A program made the position numbers and the translations under genes. This document shows, in pieces, positions 32,770 to 42,674 of a DNA stretch of 64,000 nt (position 1 is its first letter; each line of letters opens with the position of its first letter). The stretch spans positions 1-64,000 of the forward strand of contig JBBAEN010000002.1 of NCBI GenBank assembly GCA_041655955.1, in the 5' to 3' direction. Under the pieces are notes generated by a model that had not been told where the DNA came from, did not search any database, and saw nothing but the letters and a program-made list of their open reading frames with translations. Source of the DNA: Micavibrio_A sp041655955. Lineage in GTDB: Bacteria > Pseudomonadota > Alphaproteobacteria > Micavibrionales > Micavibrionaceae.

Positions 32770-35432
32770 TAGGCGGCATGAACATAACCAAAGGGGACGT
32801 CCTCCGCTATATGCTGACACCGCAAATCGGCCTAAGGCTGCGCGGCTTCTATGATGAAGGCTTCGGCAGGCTGGCCTTTATGATTGCATCCGTTTACAGG
32901 GCCGTCGGCATCCTGCCCGCGAACCACCCCGTTTTAAACCCGGCGAACAGGCAGGGGCTGGGCCTGCGCACCGTTCTGGGGGCCGCGGCGGCGGAGATAA
33001 GCTTCACCCGCGAAAATTACGGCAAGGTCGTTATCTATTTCCTGATCCTGCTCGGCCTCGTCCTGCTGACGCTCCAGTTTTTCCTGACGATGGCCTATCT
33101 CATGGTCAATCCGGCGCTGGCCTCGTCGCCGCCGACAAGCTATAGCGGTTTTTTTGCGGCGCCTGAATATACGACCGACGTCGCCTACCGGATGCTCTTT
33201 ACCGTGTTCGGCGTGCCGGAAATTTTCAGGCCCGGCGCCTTGCCCAGCGAGTTTCACGCGGCGCTGCACAGCCTCTTCCAGTTCTACAGCATCGGCATTC
33301 TCGTCATCGCCGTTATTATCGTTTGCTATTACATCTTTGCGGTTCTGGCGGAAACGGCGGAAACAGGCGTTCCGTTCGGCAAACGCTATAACCATGTCTG
33401 GGCGCCCATCCGCCTTGTCTTCGGCCTCGGCCTGCTTATTCCCGTCGGTTACGGGCTGAACTCCGCGCAATGGATCACGCTCTACACAGCCAAATACGCC
33501 TCCGACTTCGCGACGCAGGGCTGGATTAAATTCAACGAGGTGATGACGGACTCCTTTATCGAGGATACCGAACAGCGCGTCGGCACGCCCATGGCGCAGG
33601 ATTTGATGCCGCTCGTAGCCTTTATGTCGGTCGTCAATGCCTGTGAATATAGCTACCGATCGCAATATAAAGACGAGAACGTGATCGATATCGACGCCTA
33701 TCTTATCAAAGACGCCTCACAGGAACTGGCCGGCAAAAAATTAGGGGGGAACTTCAAGGAAGCCCACGAATATTTCAACAAGGGAAATATCTATATACGC
33801 TTTGGCGAATGGAAGCCTGAAAGGCACACGCAACAGCTCGGAAATGTCTATCCTTATTGCGGCGACATCATCATCAATTCGGCGGATGTCGCGGAACCCG
33901 GCTCCATTGAGGTGCAGGAATATTATTACAAGCTTATCCGCGATCTGTATCTTGGCAATAAATTCCAGCTCATTACCGTATCCGGAAAAATGGCCGAAAG
34001 CCGGATCCCCGGCACGCAATCCGATTACGGAGGACCTGAGGGGACTTTCAAGGCGGGCATCGCCACCGAACTGGATAAAGAGGTCGCGGAAGTTATTAAA
34101 AAAGCCGTCAAGACACAAGCTGGATCCAAGACGTGGGATCAAGATAGCGGGCAGATCCGGGAACTTGGCTGGGGCGGCGCCGGAATCTGGTACAACAAAA
34201 TAGCGCAGGTCAACGGATCGCTCGTCGATGCCGTCTATAACACGCCGCAAGTCGTCAAGATGCCGGCCGTGATGGAACATATCCGCGCGAAGCAGCTTCA
34301 AGAAAATATGGCGGTAGGCGCGCTTTATATGCCAAGCGTTGCAGGCGACAACCCCATAACCTTTGACACGGCCTTTGACCAGGAGATCGGTAGAGCGCTT
34401 GCCTATGTTTACGATTACTGGGCGAGCGGGGATTTACGGCAGGACGGATCGGGCGCGAAAACACGCAGTTCCAACAACATCCTGATCGACACGATTAATC
34501 TTATTTTCGGCACGCGCGGCCTGTTTGATATGTGCGCTAGCACCGACGTCCATCCGCTGGCCCAGCTCTCGACGCTCGGCAAGGGGCTTATCGAATCCTC
34601 CATCCGCAATATCGGACTATCCATCGCCTTTAGTTTCGGCGGGGTCATACCGTTTGTCGGCCCGGCGCTCAGCGCCGCCTCCAGCATCCTGATGACGGTG
34701 GCGAGCATTACCATCTCGATGGGCTTCCTGCTCTTTTACGTGCTGCCCTTCATGCCCTTCCTTTATTTCTTCTTTGCCGTCGGCGGCTGGATCAAGGGCT
34801 TGTTCGAGGCCATGATCGGCCTGCCTCTCTGGGCGCTTTCCTTCCTTAAAATCGACGGGGAAGGGCTGCCGGGCGACGCCGCCATGAACGGCATCCATTT
34901 GATCCTTGAAATATTTATCAGGCCGATCCTCATCATATTCGGCCTTCTGGCGTCGGTCATTATCTTCGCGGCCATCGTGAAAGTCCTGAACGAGATCTTC
35001 ACGCTCGTCGTCGTCAACCTCGCGGGCCACGACCCGAACGCAACCAGCATCTGCGGCAAATCCCTTGGCGACGGCAGCAATAGCGGCAATAGCGGGAATT
35101 CCGGCTTTGCCACGATCTCCTATATACGCGGGCCGATTGACGAGCTGTTCTTTACCGTCATGTATGCGATCATCGTTTATATGATCGGGACGTCCTGCTT
35201 CAAGCTTATCGACCTTATCCCGAACAACATGCTCCGCTATATGGGCGCGAACGTGAACTCCTTCAACGACAAGGCGAATGATCCGTGGGAAGGCATGATG
35301 CTGAACCTGTCCGTTTCCGCCTCCATGGTCAGCAACCAGGTTCTTGGCGGCTCCGGCAGCGTTGTCGGCGGGGCGGCAGGCACGGTATCGAACTCCTTCA
35401 AAGAGTTCGCAAGCAGGGCCATGAAAGAATAG
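32766..35432 (+). CDS. DotA/TraY-family polytopic protein, copy 2
   Basis: 888 residues, overlapping copy 1 by 4 bp; an in-frame ATG at 32778 is an alternative start. It repeats the layout of its neighbours: N-terminal helices with a signal-like segment, AETAETGVPFGKRYNHVWAPIR and GLLIPVGYGLNSAQW, a middle domain with LGWGGAGIWYNKIAQVNG, then HPLAQLSTLGKGLIESSIR, LPFMPFLYFFFAVGGWIKG and FEAMIGLPLWALSFLKIDGEG. The middle domain is about 100 residues shorter than in copy 1. The C-terminal N/S/G-rich segment (about 760-775) is a likely linker before the last helices. Same function inferred; specialisation among copies is unknown. Confidence 0.85.
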   Translation: MIGGMNITKGDVLRYMLTPQIGLRLRGFYDEGFGRLAFMIASVYRAVGILPANHPVLNPANRQGLGLRTVLGAAAAEISFTRENYGKVVIYFLILLGLVLLTLQFFLTMAYLMVNPALASSPPTSYSGFFAAPEYTTDVAYRMLFTVFGVPEIFRPGALPSEFHAALHSLFQFYSIGILVIAVIIVCYYIFAVLAETAETGVPFGKRYNHVWAPIRLVFGLGLLIPVGYGLNSAQWITLYTAKYASDFATQGWIKFNEVMTDSFIEDTEQRVGTPMAQDLMPLVAFMSVVNACEYSYRSQYKDENVIDIDAYLIKDASQELAGKKLGGNFKEAHEYFNKGNIYIRFGEWKPERHTQQLGNVYPYCGDIIINSADVAEPGSIEVQEYYYKLIRDLYLGNKFQLITVSGKMAESRIPGTQSDYGGPEGTFKAGIATELDKEVAEVIKKAVKTQAGSKTWDQDSGQIRELGWGGAGIWYNKIAQVNGSLVDAVYNTPQVVKMPAVMEHIRAKQLQENMAVGALYMPSVAGDNPITFDTAFDQEIGRALAYVYDYWASGDLRQDGSGAKTRSSNNILIDTINLIFGTRGLFDMCASTDVHPLAQLSTLGKGLIESSIRNIGLSIAFSFGGVIPFVGPALSAASSILMTVASITISMGFLLFYVLPFMPFLYFFFAVGGWIKGLFEAMIGLPLWALSFLKIDGEGLPGDAAMNGIHLILEIFIRPILIIFGLLASVIIFAAIVKVLNEIFTLVVVNLAGHDPNATSICGKSLGDGSNSGNSGNSGFATISYIRGPIDELFFTVMYAIIVYMIGTSCFKLIDLIPNNMLRYMGANVNSFNDKANDPWEGMMLNLSVSASMVSNQVLGGSGSVVGGAAGTVSNSFKEFASRAMKE

Positions 35433-35445
35433 GGGGGGATTGTAA

Positions 35446-38220
35446 GTGAACAAAACCCCGCCATCCCCAAAGGGACTTTCCAGCCCCCCTAAAGCCGGCT
35501 TCACGCGCGGGGAGGTGCTGGGCTATGTCTTCATGCCGCAAATCATCCCGCGGATGCGCAAGCTTGCCGGTTCCGGCTTCCCGCGGCTCGCCTATTTCAT
35601 CGCCACGGTTTTCAACACGCTCGGCATCCTGCCCGGGACGCACCCCTATCTGCGCCCCGATATGTACGGGCGTTATTCGCCGTTTCAGGCCATGGGGGCC
35701 GCGGCCAGCCATATCCCGTTCAATCGCAAGAATATCGACAAGATAGCGATTTTCACGATTATCCTGAGCGGCCTTGTGATGCTCGTGCTCCAGTTCGTCT
35801 TATGGGTGCTGGCCCTTTTCGCCTCCCCCGCCTATGCCGGTAGCGGCAACGGCCCCGGCCTCGGCCCGCGCACCCTCGCCGACCTCTTCGACAATGAAGC
35901 GCCCAAGACCGATCTGGCCTTCAACCTGCTCGATCTCGTCTTCGGCGTGCAAGGGGTTTTCGGATCGAACGCCGAAGGCGCGACGGCATTGCACAAAGGC
36001 CTGCACACACTGTTTGAATTTTATTCTTACGGGATCCTGCTTGTCGGCTGCCTCGTCATTATCTATATGACAGCCGCTATTGTCATGGAAACGGCAAAAA
36101 CCGGCGTCCCGTTCGGCCAGCGCTTTACAAAGCCATGGGCGCCCATACGGCTTATCCTGTTTTTCGCGCTCCTGATCCCGCTCGCAAGCGGCTTGAACCT
36201 TGCGCAATATGTCGTCCTGAACGCCGCAAAGTTCGGGTCGAATCTTTCGACCAATGCGTGGATTACATTCCACGAAGCCGCAAAGGCCCCCTATCTTGGC
36301 CGCGAGGAAGACTTGATCGCCCGGCCCAATATACCGGACTTGAACAGCTTCCTGACCTTCATGGCGATGGTGCAGACCTGCGCGTGGGGCGAAGGCCGCG
36401 TGAACGGTCAGGATATACAGCCCTATATGGTTTATAAATCGGGCAAGGACGGGGCCATGCACCTTGGTGAGGAAACGCCCGCCTTTACAGACATGGTTGA
36501 AAAAGCCCGGGCCGGGGCGCTGTTTTTCCGGTTCGGCGTTCAGGACGAAAATCTCTACGGCAGCGAGCCGGGAGCCGTTTACCCCTATTGCGGCGAAGTA
36601 TCCGTGACCATCACCGACAGGGATCAGCCGGGGGCCGCCGTCATCCAGCAAGCCTATATCGAAATGATTGCCTGCCTGTGGGATAACAGGGCGGGGGATA
36701 TCGTCAAATGCAACTATGCCTTCACCGGCGGCGGCGGAAGAGGCGGATCGTCCTATACCATGCATGATCTGGGAGAGGCTTTTGTGTCCAACTATGCGGT
36801 CATCACGCCGCAGCTCCAGCCCGTCAGCCTCGACCCCTTTATCAACCCGACGGCCAAAAGCCGCGTGATGCTTTCCTTCAGTAACGAAATCGAAACCGCG
36901 CTGGATAAGGCCATCGAAAAACAGCTTAAAGACGGGGAATGGAGCAACGTCAACGCAAAGACATATGGCTGGGCCGGCGCCGGCATCTGGTTCAACAAGA
37001 TAGCCGAAATGAACGGCGCGATAACGGCGGCGACCTATAACGTGCCGCAAATCAAAACCCTACCCTATGTGATGGATTATATCCGCAATCAAAAACTCCA
37101 GCACGATCAGGCGGCGCCGCTTGACGAGCTTTATTCCCCTTATCTGTCTTCGGGAAGGCTCGTCGATTTTGAAAGCCCGCAGCAACTCGACGTCGCCCGC
37201 CCTCTTTATGAGCTTGCGACTTACTGGGGCAGTGAAACGGCCGTCGCCTTTATCAAGAACGCGCCGGAAACGCATAATCAAGGCATGACCGGAAACGCCA
37301 TTATCGACACGATCAACACGATGATGGGCACGCGCGGCCTTTTTGATATGTGTAAAAATGCGAATATCCACCCGCTCGCCCAGCTCTCCTCACTCGGGCG
37401 CGGCCTTATCGAACACTCCATCCGCGGCTTTGCCGTGGCGGCGGGCATCGGCGTTGCGGGCGGGCTTGCCGGGCTTCTGGACGATAATATCGGCGGCGCC
37501 TTGAAAGGGGCGACCAGCTTTTTCCTGACCTTTGCGTCGCTTGGCCTGATGCTGGGCTTTATCTTATTTTACGTGCTGCCCTTCATCCCGTTCATCTATT
37601 TCTTCTTTGCGGTGATGACATGGGTCAAATCCATCTTTGAGGCGATGGTCGGCGTCCCGCTCTGGGCGCTTGCGCACCTGAAGATTGACGGTGAAGGCAT
37701 GCCGGGCGATTCGGCCACGGTCGGCTATTTCCACATACTGGAAATCTTTTTACGCCCGATCCTGATCCTCATCGGCTTTATCGGCGCAATCATTATCTAT
37801 ACGGCGTCCGTCAAGGTGCTGAACTCGATCTTCTATCTCGTCCTCAGCAACCTGTCCGGCCATTATGTGACCGAAGGCCTGACGGAATGCTTCCAGCCGC
37901 CCAAAGGCAGCACGGCGGAAACCGCACAGGCCGCGAGCGGCCAGCCCCTTAGTGAAGCCATGTTCAAACGCGGCGTCATTGATGAATTTTTCTACACGGT
38001 CGTCTATACGATCATCGTCTTCCTGATGGCGGTTCCATGTTTCAAGCTGGTCGATCTCATCCCCGACTACGCCCAGCGCTGGCTCGGCTCCGGCGTAACG
38101 CCGTTCGGCGCGCAGGACGGCGATCCGGCGGATAATATGATCATGTATGTGTCCATGGGTGCGGGCGGGATTGGCGGCAAGCTCGAAGGGCTGGGCGGCG
38201 CCTTCGGCTTCAGGAGCTAG
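35446..38220 (+). CDS. DotA/TraY-family polytopic protein, copy 3
   Basis: 924 residues starting at GTG, with AGGGGGGGA 5-7 nt upstream and 13 bp after copy 2. Shared motifs: TAKTGVPFGQRFTKPWAPIRL, YGWAGAGIWFNKIAEMNG, HPLAQLSSLGRGLIEHSIRG, LPFIPFIYFFFAVMTWVKS, FEAMVGVPLWALAHLKIDGEG. It is more like copy 1 in the last block and carries a short P/K/S-rich N-terminus absent from the others. The three genes form one tight operon, so three DotA-like subunits are probably made together. Divergence between copies in the middle domains is large, so this is an old duplication. Confidence 0.85.
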   Translation: MNKTPPSPKGLSSPPKAGFTRGEVLGYVFMPQIIPRMRKLAGSGFPRLAYFIATVFNTLGILPGTHPYLRPDMYGRYSPFQAMGAAASHIPFNRKNIDKIAIFTIILSGLVMLVLQFVLWVLALFASPAYAGSGNGPGLGPRTLADLFDNEAPKTDLAFNLLDLVFGVQGVFGSNAEGATALHKGLHTLFEFYSYGILLVGCLVIIYMTAAIVMETAKTGVPFGQRFTKPWAPIRLILFFALLIPLASGLNLAQYVVLNAAKFGSNLSTNAWITFHEAAKAPYLGREEDLIARPNIPDLNSFLTFMAMVQTCAWGEGRVNGQDIQPYMVYKSGKDGAMHLGEETPAFTDMVEKARAGALFFRFGVQDENLYGSEPGAVYPYCGEVSVTITDRDQPGAAVIQQAYIEMIACLWDNRAGDIVKCNYAFTGGGGRGGSSYTMHDLGEAFVSNYAVITPQLQPVSLDPFINPTAKSRVMLSFSNEIETALDKAIEKQLKDGEWSNVNAKTYGWAGAGIWFNKIAEMNGAITAATYNVPQIKTLPYVMDYIRNQKLQHDQAAPLDELYSPYLSSGRLVDFESPQQLDVARPLYELATYWGSETAVAFIKNAPETHNQGMTGNAIIDTINTMMGTRGLFDMCKNANIHPLAQLSSLGRGLIEHSIRGFAVAAGIGVAGGLAGLLDDNIGGALKGATSFFLTFASLGLMLGFILFYVLPFIPFIYFFFAVMTWVKSIFEAMVGVPLWALAHLKIDGEGMPGDSATVGYFHILEIFLRPILILIGFIGAIIIYTASVKVLNSIFYLVLSNLSGHYVTEGLTECFQPPKGSTAETAQAASGQPLSEAMFKRGVIDEFFYTVVYTIIVFLMAVPCFKLVDLIPDYAQRWLGSGVTPFGAQDGDPADNMIMYVSMGAGGIGGKLEGLGGAFGFRS

Positions 38221-38584
38221 AACCGCGCGCGCTTCTTTTGGCCGCCGCATAAAATCGCTGAAAGAATAAAATAGCCAGTGCGGCCTTTCAGCCTGCCATA
38301 TAGGCCCCCGGCTACATCGCAAAGAGCTGTTGCAACATAAATACCTGCCGGAGAATAAATCCCCGCCATAAAATAGAATCCCCCCGCAGGCGTTAAAGAC
38401 TACGGGGGAAGAGGGAATATGGGGGCGGCTCGCGCCTCTAAGGCCCGTTACAGGCCGCGCGATGGCGGGATTTTTAGCGGGAAACGGCTTTTGCCGTACG
38501 CGAGATAATGGGCCCGTCTTTGCGGCCGGCCGGCCTGCGGCGCCGTCATGGCGCCATTATGGTATGTTATGCCGCCGCCATAAT
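38221..38584. other. Intergenic region between dotA-like operon and mlaC
   Basis: 364 bp between convergent genes. CCCCCG (38381-38386) and CGGGGG (38403-38408) could pair; on the minus strand the hairpin is followed by a T-rich stretch, a weak terminator candidate after mlaC. A GGCCGGCCGGCC run lies near 38524. No gene is visible. Confidence 0.4.
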
Positions 38585-39268
38585 TTATTTGCGCAAATGT
38601 TCCAAAAGCGCCTCGACCTTGCCGCCGCCGCGCTGGATGACGCTGGCGAAATCGGCGCGCTGGGTCATCGACATGCTGACGCCCTCGACGACGATATCAA
38701 CCACCTTATAAGAGCCGCCGCGGTTGCGCACGCGCCAATCCACCTGCACCCTCGGGCCGCTTGCGGGAACGATAAAGGTGGTCACAACCGTATCCCGGTC
38801 GTTTTCATTACGGGCGGAGCGCACCTCGAATTTTTGCCCCTGATATTCGGAAAAACGCTGAGAATAGACGCGCACGACCATCTGGTTGAAAAGTTTTTGA
38901 TATTCCTTTTGCTGCGCCGGCGTGGCTTCGCGCCAATATGTGCCAAGGGCAAAGCGGCCAATCGTGCTCATATCGAAACTGTCATTCAAAAGCTTTTTGA
39001 ATTCCGCTTGCTTGGCGCTCATCGTCATGGATTTGTCGCCAAGGAAATTGATCCCGCGATCGCCCATGCTGGCGATGAAATTTCTCGCACCCTCGATGCG
39101 CTTGTCCTGCACCTCGACCAACAGCGACGGATGCCCGGCATCCCGCTTGCCCGCCGCTTTCGCCGTGGCGGCGACGGAAGCGTTGGCCGCACCGGCCATC
39201 AAGGCGGCTCCTAGAAAAAAGAGGGCCGTACCGGCGGCAAGATATTTTCCCATGGTCTTATATGTCAT
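38585..39268 (-). CDS. mlaC: MlaC-family periplasmic phospholipid-binding protein
   Basis: 227 residues with a signal peptide (about 1-30, ending ANASVA). The mature part follows the Ttg2D/MlaC plan: FKKLLNDSFDMSTIGRFALGTYWREATPAQQKEYQKLFNQMVVRVYSQRFSEY in outline, then beta strands with TTFIVPASGPRVQVDWRVRNRGGSYKVVDIVVEGVSM. In the Mla system it shuttles phospholipids between the outer-membrane MlaA complex and inner-membrane MlaFEDB; in alphaproteobacteria it also appears beside hopanoid-related loci. mlaA lies just upstream on the same strand, separated by a terminator; mlaFEDB is not in the window. Confidence 0.9.
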   Translation of the reverse strand: MTYKTMGKYLAAGTALFFLGAALMAGAANASVAATAKAAGKRDAGHPSLLVEVQDKRIEGARNFIASMGDRGINFLGDKSMTMSAKQAEFKKLLNDSFDMSTIGRFALGTYWREATPAQQKEYQKLFNQMVVRVYSQRFSEYQGQKFEVRSARNENDRDTVVTTFIVPASGPRVQVDWRVRNRGGSYKVVDIVVEGVSMSMTQRADFASVIQRGGGKVEALLEHLRK

Positions 39269-39324
39269 TCCTGTCGTTCCTTTTTCACTTTTTGAAGGGG
39301 CCGGGATTCATTCACCGGTATCCT

Positions 39325-39371
39325 GTTAAAAAAGAGCCTGTGCTTCATTGATGTAGCATCAGGCTCTTTAA
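39325..39371 (-). terminator. Intrinsic terminator between mlaA and mlaC
   Basis: AAAGAGCCT (39331-39339) pairs with AGGCTCTTT (39361-39369), with an inner TGCT/AGCA extension; on the minus strand the stem is followed by a run of six or seven T. It should end mlaA transcripts, so mlaC needs its own promoter or readthrough. Confidence 0.7.
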
Positions 39372-39423
39372 AATCAAAAATTAACGGCTGCCGCAAGGAT
39401 TTTCCGCGCGGCGAGCGCTTGAC

Positions 39424-40206
39424 CTAGTAACCGTAATCCGGAATTTCCGGGCCGGCGGCGACCGACGGATCCATGTCGCGGATCAGGGCCTGGCGGCGCT
39501 GGTAATAGGCGCTGCGCATCGTCGCATAATAGTCGAACGAATTGCGGCGCAGGTCATCGACCAGATCCAAAAGCTCTTCGCGCTGATCGATAGCGCCGAC
39601 GCCAAGGCGCGTATAATGCAACCATTCGCGATCCGTGTTGAAGAGATAGATACGGACAGGATCGGCGAACGAATCGACCAGCAATCCCGTACCGTCACGC
39701 ACCGTGGACGGGCCAAGCAGCGGGAGCATCATATAAGGGCCGTTGCCGACGCCCCAGACGGCAAGCGTCTGGCCGAAATCTTCCGGCTCATAGGGAATGC
39801 CGCCCATATCGGCGATGTCGATAACGCCGCCGATTCCAAGAAGCGTGTTGATGAAGAAGCGCCCCGTGGCATTGGCGAAGCCTTCAAGATCGCCCTGCAA
39901 AAGCTGGTTGCCCATGATAACCGGGCTTTTCAGGTTGCGCAGGAAATTGCGCACGCCGGAGCGGACGGGCTTTGGGGTGACATAGCGGTATCCCCGCGCG
40001 ACAGGCTCCAGAACCGCTTTATCGACGACTTCGTTAAAGGCGAAGACGCCGCGGTTGACGCTTTCAAAGGGATCGTCGATTTGCTCCCCGCCGGCATAAT
40101 GGGCCGCGCCCTGTCCCGTCCCTGTGCTTGCGCAGGCACCGACGCCCATCGTCAAAATCATCGATGCGGCAAGCAGGAGAAATTTCTTACAGCTTTGTTT
40201 TTTCAT
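39424..40206 (-). CDS. mlaA: MlaA (VacJ) outer-membrane lipoprotein
   Basis: 260 residues. The N-terminus MKKQSCKKFLLLAASMILTMGVGAC is a lipoprotein signal with lipobox VGAC (acylated Cys near 25). Family motifs: DDPFESVNRGVFAFNEVVDKAVLEPVARGYRYVTPKPVRSGVRNFLRNLKSP in outline, GRFFINTLLGIGGVIDIADMGGI, DFGQTLAVWGVGNGPYMMLPLLGPSTVRDGTGL and DPVRIY. MlaA forms a ring in the outer membrane that removes surface-exposed phospholipids and hands them to MlaC. The C-terminal 40 residues are a helical tail ending in a short disordered stretch. Intact. Confidence 0.94.
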   Translation of the reverse strand: MKKQSCKKFLLLAASMILTMGVGACASTGTGQGAAHYAGGEQIDDPFESVNRGVFAFNEVVDKAVLEPVARGYRYVTPKPVRSGVRNFLRNLKSPVIMGNQLLQGDLEGFANATGRFFINTLLGIGGVIDIADMGGIPYEPEDFGQTLAVWGVGNGPYMMLPLLGPSTVRDGTGLLVDSFADPVRIYLFNTDREWLHYTRLGVGAIDQREELLDLVDDLRRNSFDYYATMRSAYYQRRQALIRDMDPSVAAGPEIPDYGY

Positions 40207-40431
40207 GTTTCAAATCTTATCTGTCTAATATTCAATTCAGGTACAATATGTCCGGATATGTCCGGCCCCCACATTCTAACAGGACATCCTATATGCTCCC
40301 TTAAAATGTTTCAGACCCGCGCGCCATTCTGGAAAATGCAAGCCAACCCCAATTCATACTCACGCATTAGAGTACCGCACCATAACGCCGTCAATCCCCA
40401 TTTCAACGAAAATTGGCGGTTTGCCCCCAGA

Positions 40432-41541
40432 TCACCCCTCTTCTGTTGTAAGAATGACACTAATTCCGAGCATGGTAGCGATAAGCGGCGGGAACCATGC
40501 GGCGACCACGACCGGAATCTGGTCGGAAGCGCCCAGCGCCTGCAAAAAGCTGGACGTGAAAAAGACGAGGAATCCGATGGCCAGCCCCCCGCCTATCATC
40601 AGGGCCGTCGGCTGGAAGCGCGTGGTGCGCAGCGATACGGAGGCCGCCAGAAAGACCATGGCGGCGAAAAGCAGGGGCTGGGCCAGAAGCGTCTGGAAGT
40701 GGGTGCGGAATTTCCGCGAATCGAACCCCGTCGCCTCCATCGTGCGGATATAGGAGGGCAAGGCCCAAAAGGGCGTTTGTTCGGGCGTTGAAAAGCTTTC
40801 CTCGATCTCCGCAACCGAAAGATCCGTCGCCATCGTGTCGCGCGGCAGGAAGGCCGGAACCGCGCCCGGCCTGTTGACCGTAACATCGTGGAAAGTCCAC
40901 TGTCCCGCTTCAAGCCTCGCGGATTTAGCATCGATCCGGCGGATGAAATCGCCTTGTCCCGTAAAGAAGAAAACCGTCACGTCGGACAAAAGCCATTGCG
41001 GCATGGTTACCTTGGCGGCATGGAATATCGCCCCGCCCTCTTCGGTGCGCTGACGCAGCCACAAACCCTGCCCGCCCAGGCTTACCGTGCTTTCGGTCAC
41101 TTCGAGATGGCGGGCTTCCAATAGTTGGTAGCGCGCAATCAGCATCGCGCCGACAGGGTTGACGACCGTCATGTGAAAGACGCCGATCAGCATCGCGACG
41201 CCGACAATGGGCGCCAGGAACTGCCACACCGAAAGCCCGGCGGAGCGCACGATCACAAGCTCGTGCCGCCGCACAAGAAACCAGAATGTGTAAAGGGCGC
41301 TGAACAAAATCGCGAAGGGCAGGATAATCTGCCCGACCTCCGGCAGTTTCAAAAGCCCCATCTGGAGGACGAGGCCGAGCGGCACGTCGTCGAACTTCGC
41401 CGCGCGGCGCAGCAATTCCACCGTATCGAAGAGATAGACAATCGCCAGCAGGACGCCGAGCAATTGCAGGAATGAAATAAAATATCTCCCCGCAAGATAA
41501 CGGCTCAACGTCGCCGGAAAAAAACTGCGCCTGCCTGTCAT
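40432..41541 (-). CDS. lptG: LPS export permease LptG
   Basis: 369 residues from the ATG at 41541 with GAGGGA close upstream; the frame also allows GTG at 41553 or TTG at 41559, overlapping lptF. Six membrane helices in the 3+3 arrangement with a periplasmic beta-jellyroll between (about 130-265). Motifs: LSRYLAGRYFISFLQLLGVLLAIVYLFD, LPEVGQIILPFAILFSALYTFWFLVRRHELVIVRSAGLSVWQFL (outline), ESTVSLGGQGLWLRQ. LptBFG extracts LPS from the inner membrane and drives it through LptC and LptA. It is coupled to lptF; the ATPase lptB is at 57.8 kb. Confidence 0.93.
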   Translation of the reverse strand: MTGRRSFFPATLSRYLAGRYFISFLQLLGVLLAIVYLFDTVELLRRAAKFDDVPLGLVLQMGLLKLPEVGQIILPFAILFSALYTFWFLVRRHELVIVRSAGLSVWQFLAPIVGVAMLIGVFHMTVVNPVGAMLIARYQLLEARHLEVTESTVSLGGQGLWLRQRTEEGGAIFHAAKVTMPQWLLSDVTVFFFTGQGDFIRRIDAKSARLEAGQWTFHDVTVNRPGAVPAFLPRDTMATDLSVAEIEESFSTPEQTPFWALPSYIRTMEATGFDSRKFRTHFQTLLAQPLLFAAMVFLAASVSLRTTRFQPTALMIGGGLAIGFLVFFTSSFLQALGASDQIPVVVAAWFPPLIATMLGISVILTTEEG

Positions 41542-41549
41542 CGCGTCCC

Positions 41550-42674
41550 TCACAACCAATGCCCGAATTTACGCGCCAGCGCGGCCCTTGCCTTCTCCGA
41601 CGCGGCGCTCAGCAGGTAAAGCCCCGCCAGCAGCGGCGCGAAGACGAGGAGATACATCAAGGCAAGCCCCCCCGCGCTATCCTTCGCAAGATTATAGGCC
41701 ACAAGGTAAAGCCCCTGAAGGATAACGACGCCCGCGCTCGCAATCACAATCTTTTTGGCAAGGCCGCGCCTGTCCGACGGGCCGAGCAGCAAACAGCACA
41801 GGGCCATCACGGTAAAGCTGAGCGCGAGGAACGGCCCGACAATCCGCCTGTGGGCCTCGATCCGGAATTCCCGCGCGGCTTTCGGGTCGCTTTTGATTTT
41901 TTCATCGGGGTTGATAAGCTCCCAGAAGGTGCGCTCGTCCGGCTCCTTCCAGCGCTGGCGCACCGGCCCCGATTCCGGCAGGTCGAGCGAATAGCGGTCG
42001 AAATCGAGGCGGCTCAAAACGCCGTTTTCGGGGTTAAGCTCCTGCCGCGAGCCTTCATATACGACGACCTGCTGGCCGTCATCGTCGCTCACGATAACGC
42101 CGCGCTTGGCGATGATCGTCACGGGCATGGCTTTATCCCCGCGCGTGTCGTGGATAAGAAGCCCTTCCATTTCACCGCCGCCGCCGCGCTTGTGGATATA
42201 GACCGTCAAATCGCGCCCGACCTCGTTAAAGATCCCCTCGCGCAAAAGCATGGTCGAATATTGCGCCTTGATCGTCACGCGCATCGTTTGCATGCTCGCA
42301 AGCGCAACGGGGGCGAGCCATGTCGTAATCGCCAGAACCATGACAAGGACGGCGGAGGCCAGCGCCAGCGCGGGGCGCGAAAGACGCATCGGTGAAAACC
42401 CCGTCGATTTCATCACCGCAATCTCGCTATCGGCGCTCAGCCGGTTATAGATGAAAAGTACGGCAATCATCAGGGCGATGGGCAGGATCACTTCGAAAAA
42501 GCGCGGCATGGCCAGCATCGTCAGCATGAAAAATGAAACGCCCGAGGCGCCGGAATTGATGATCAGCTCTAAAAACCGCAAGGACTGGGTCAGCATAATG
42601 ACCGCCGCCAGCGAAAGCGCCGTAAAGGCCGTCGCCAGCAGGAGATTTTTTAATAGATAGCGATCGAAGACCAT
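41550..42674 (-). CDS. lptF: LPS export permease LptF
   Basis: 374 residues from the ATG at 42674 (MVFDRYLLKNLLLATAF), the family-typical start; upstream in-frame codons reach 42725. Six helices with a periplasmic domain. Motifs: MLAMPRFFEVILPIALMIAVLFIYNRLSADSEIAVMKSTGFSPMRLSRPAL (outline) and the final PLLAGLYLL helix. It pairs with LptG to form the transmembrane part of the LptBFG exporter. It is first of the lptF-lptG pair and divergent from pepA across 141 bp. Confidence 0.93.
   Translation of the reverse strand: MVFDRYLLKNLLLATAFTALSLAAVIMLTQSLRFLELIINSGASGVSFFMLTMLAMPRFFEVILPIALMIAVLFIYNRLSADSEIAVMKSTGFSPMRLSRPALALASAVLVMVLAITTWLAPVALASMQTMRVTIKAQYSTMLLREGIFNEVGRDLTVYIHKRGGGGEMEGLLIHDTRGDKAMPVTIIAKRGVIVSDDDGQQVVVYEGSRQELNPENGVLSRLDFDRYSLDLPESGPVRQRWKEPDERTFWELINPDEKIKSDPKAAREFRIEAHRRIVGPFLALSFTVMALCCLLLGPSDRRGLAKKIVIASAGVVILQGLYLVAYNLAKDSAGGLALMYLLVFAPLLAGLYLLSAASEKARAALARKFGHWL

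Noticed and set aside
29827..38220. A complete type IVB secretion locus
   Set aside because: Only DotA/TraY-like proteins are present; no ATPase, lipoprotein or core-channel genes lie nearby.
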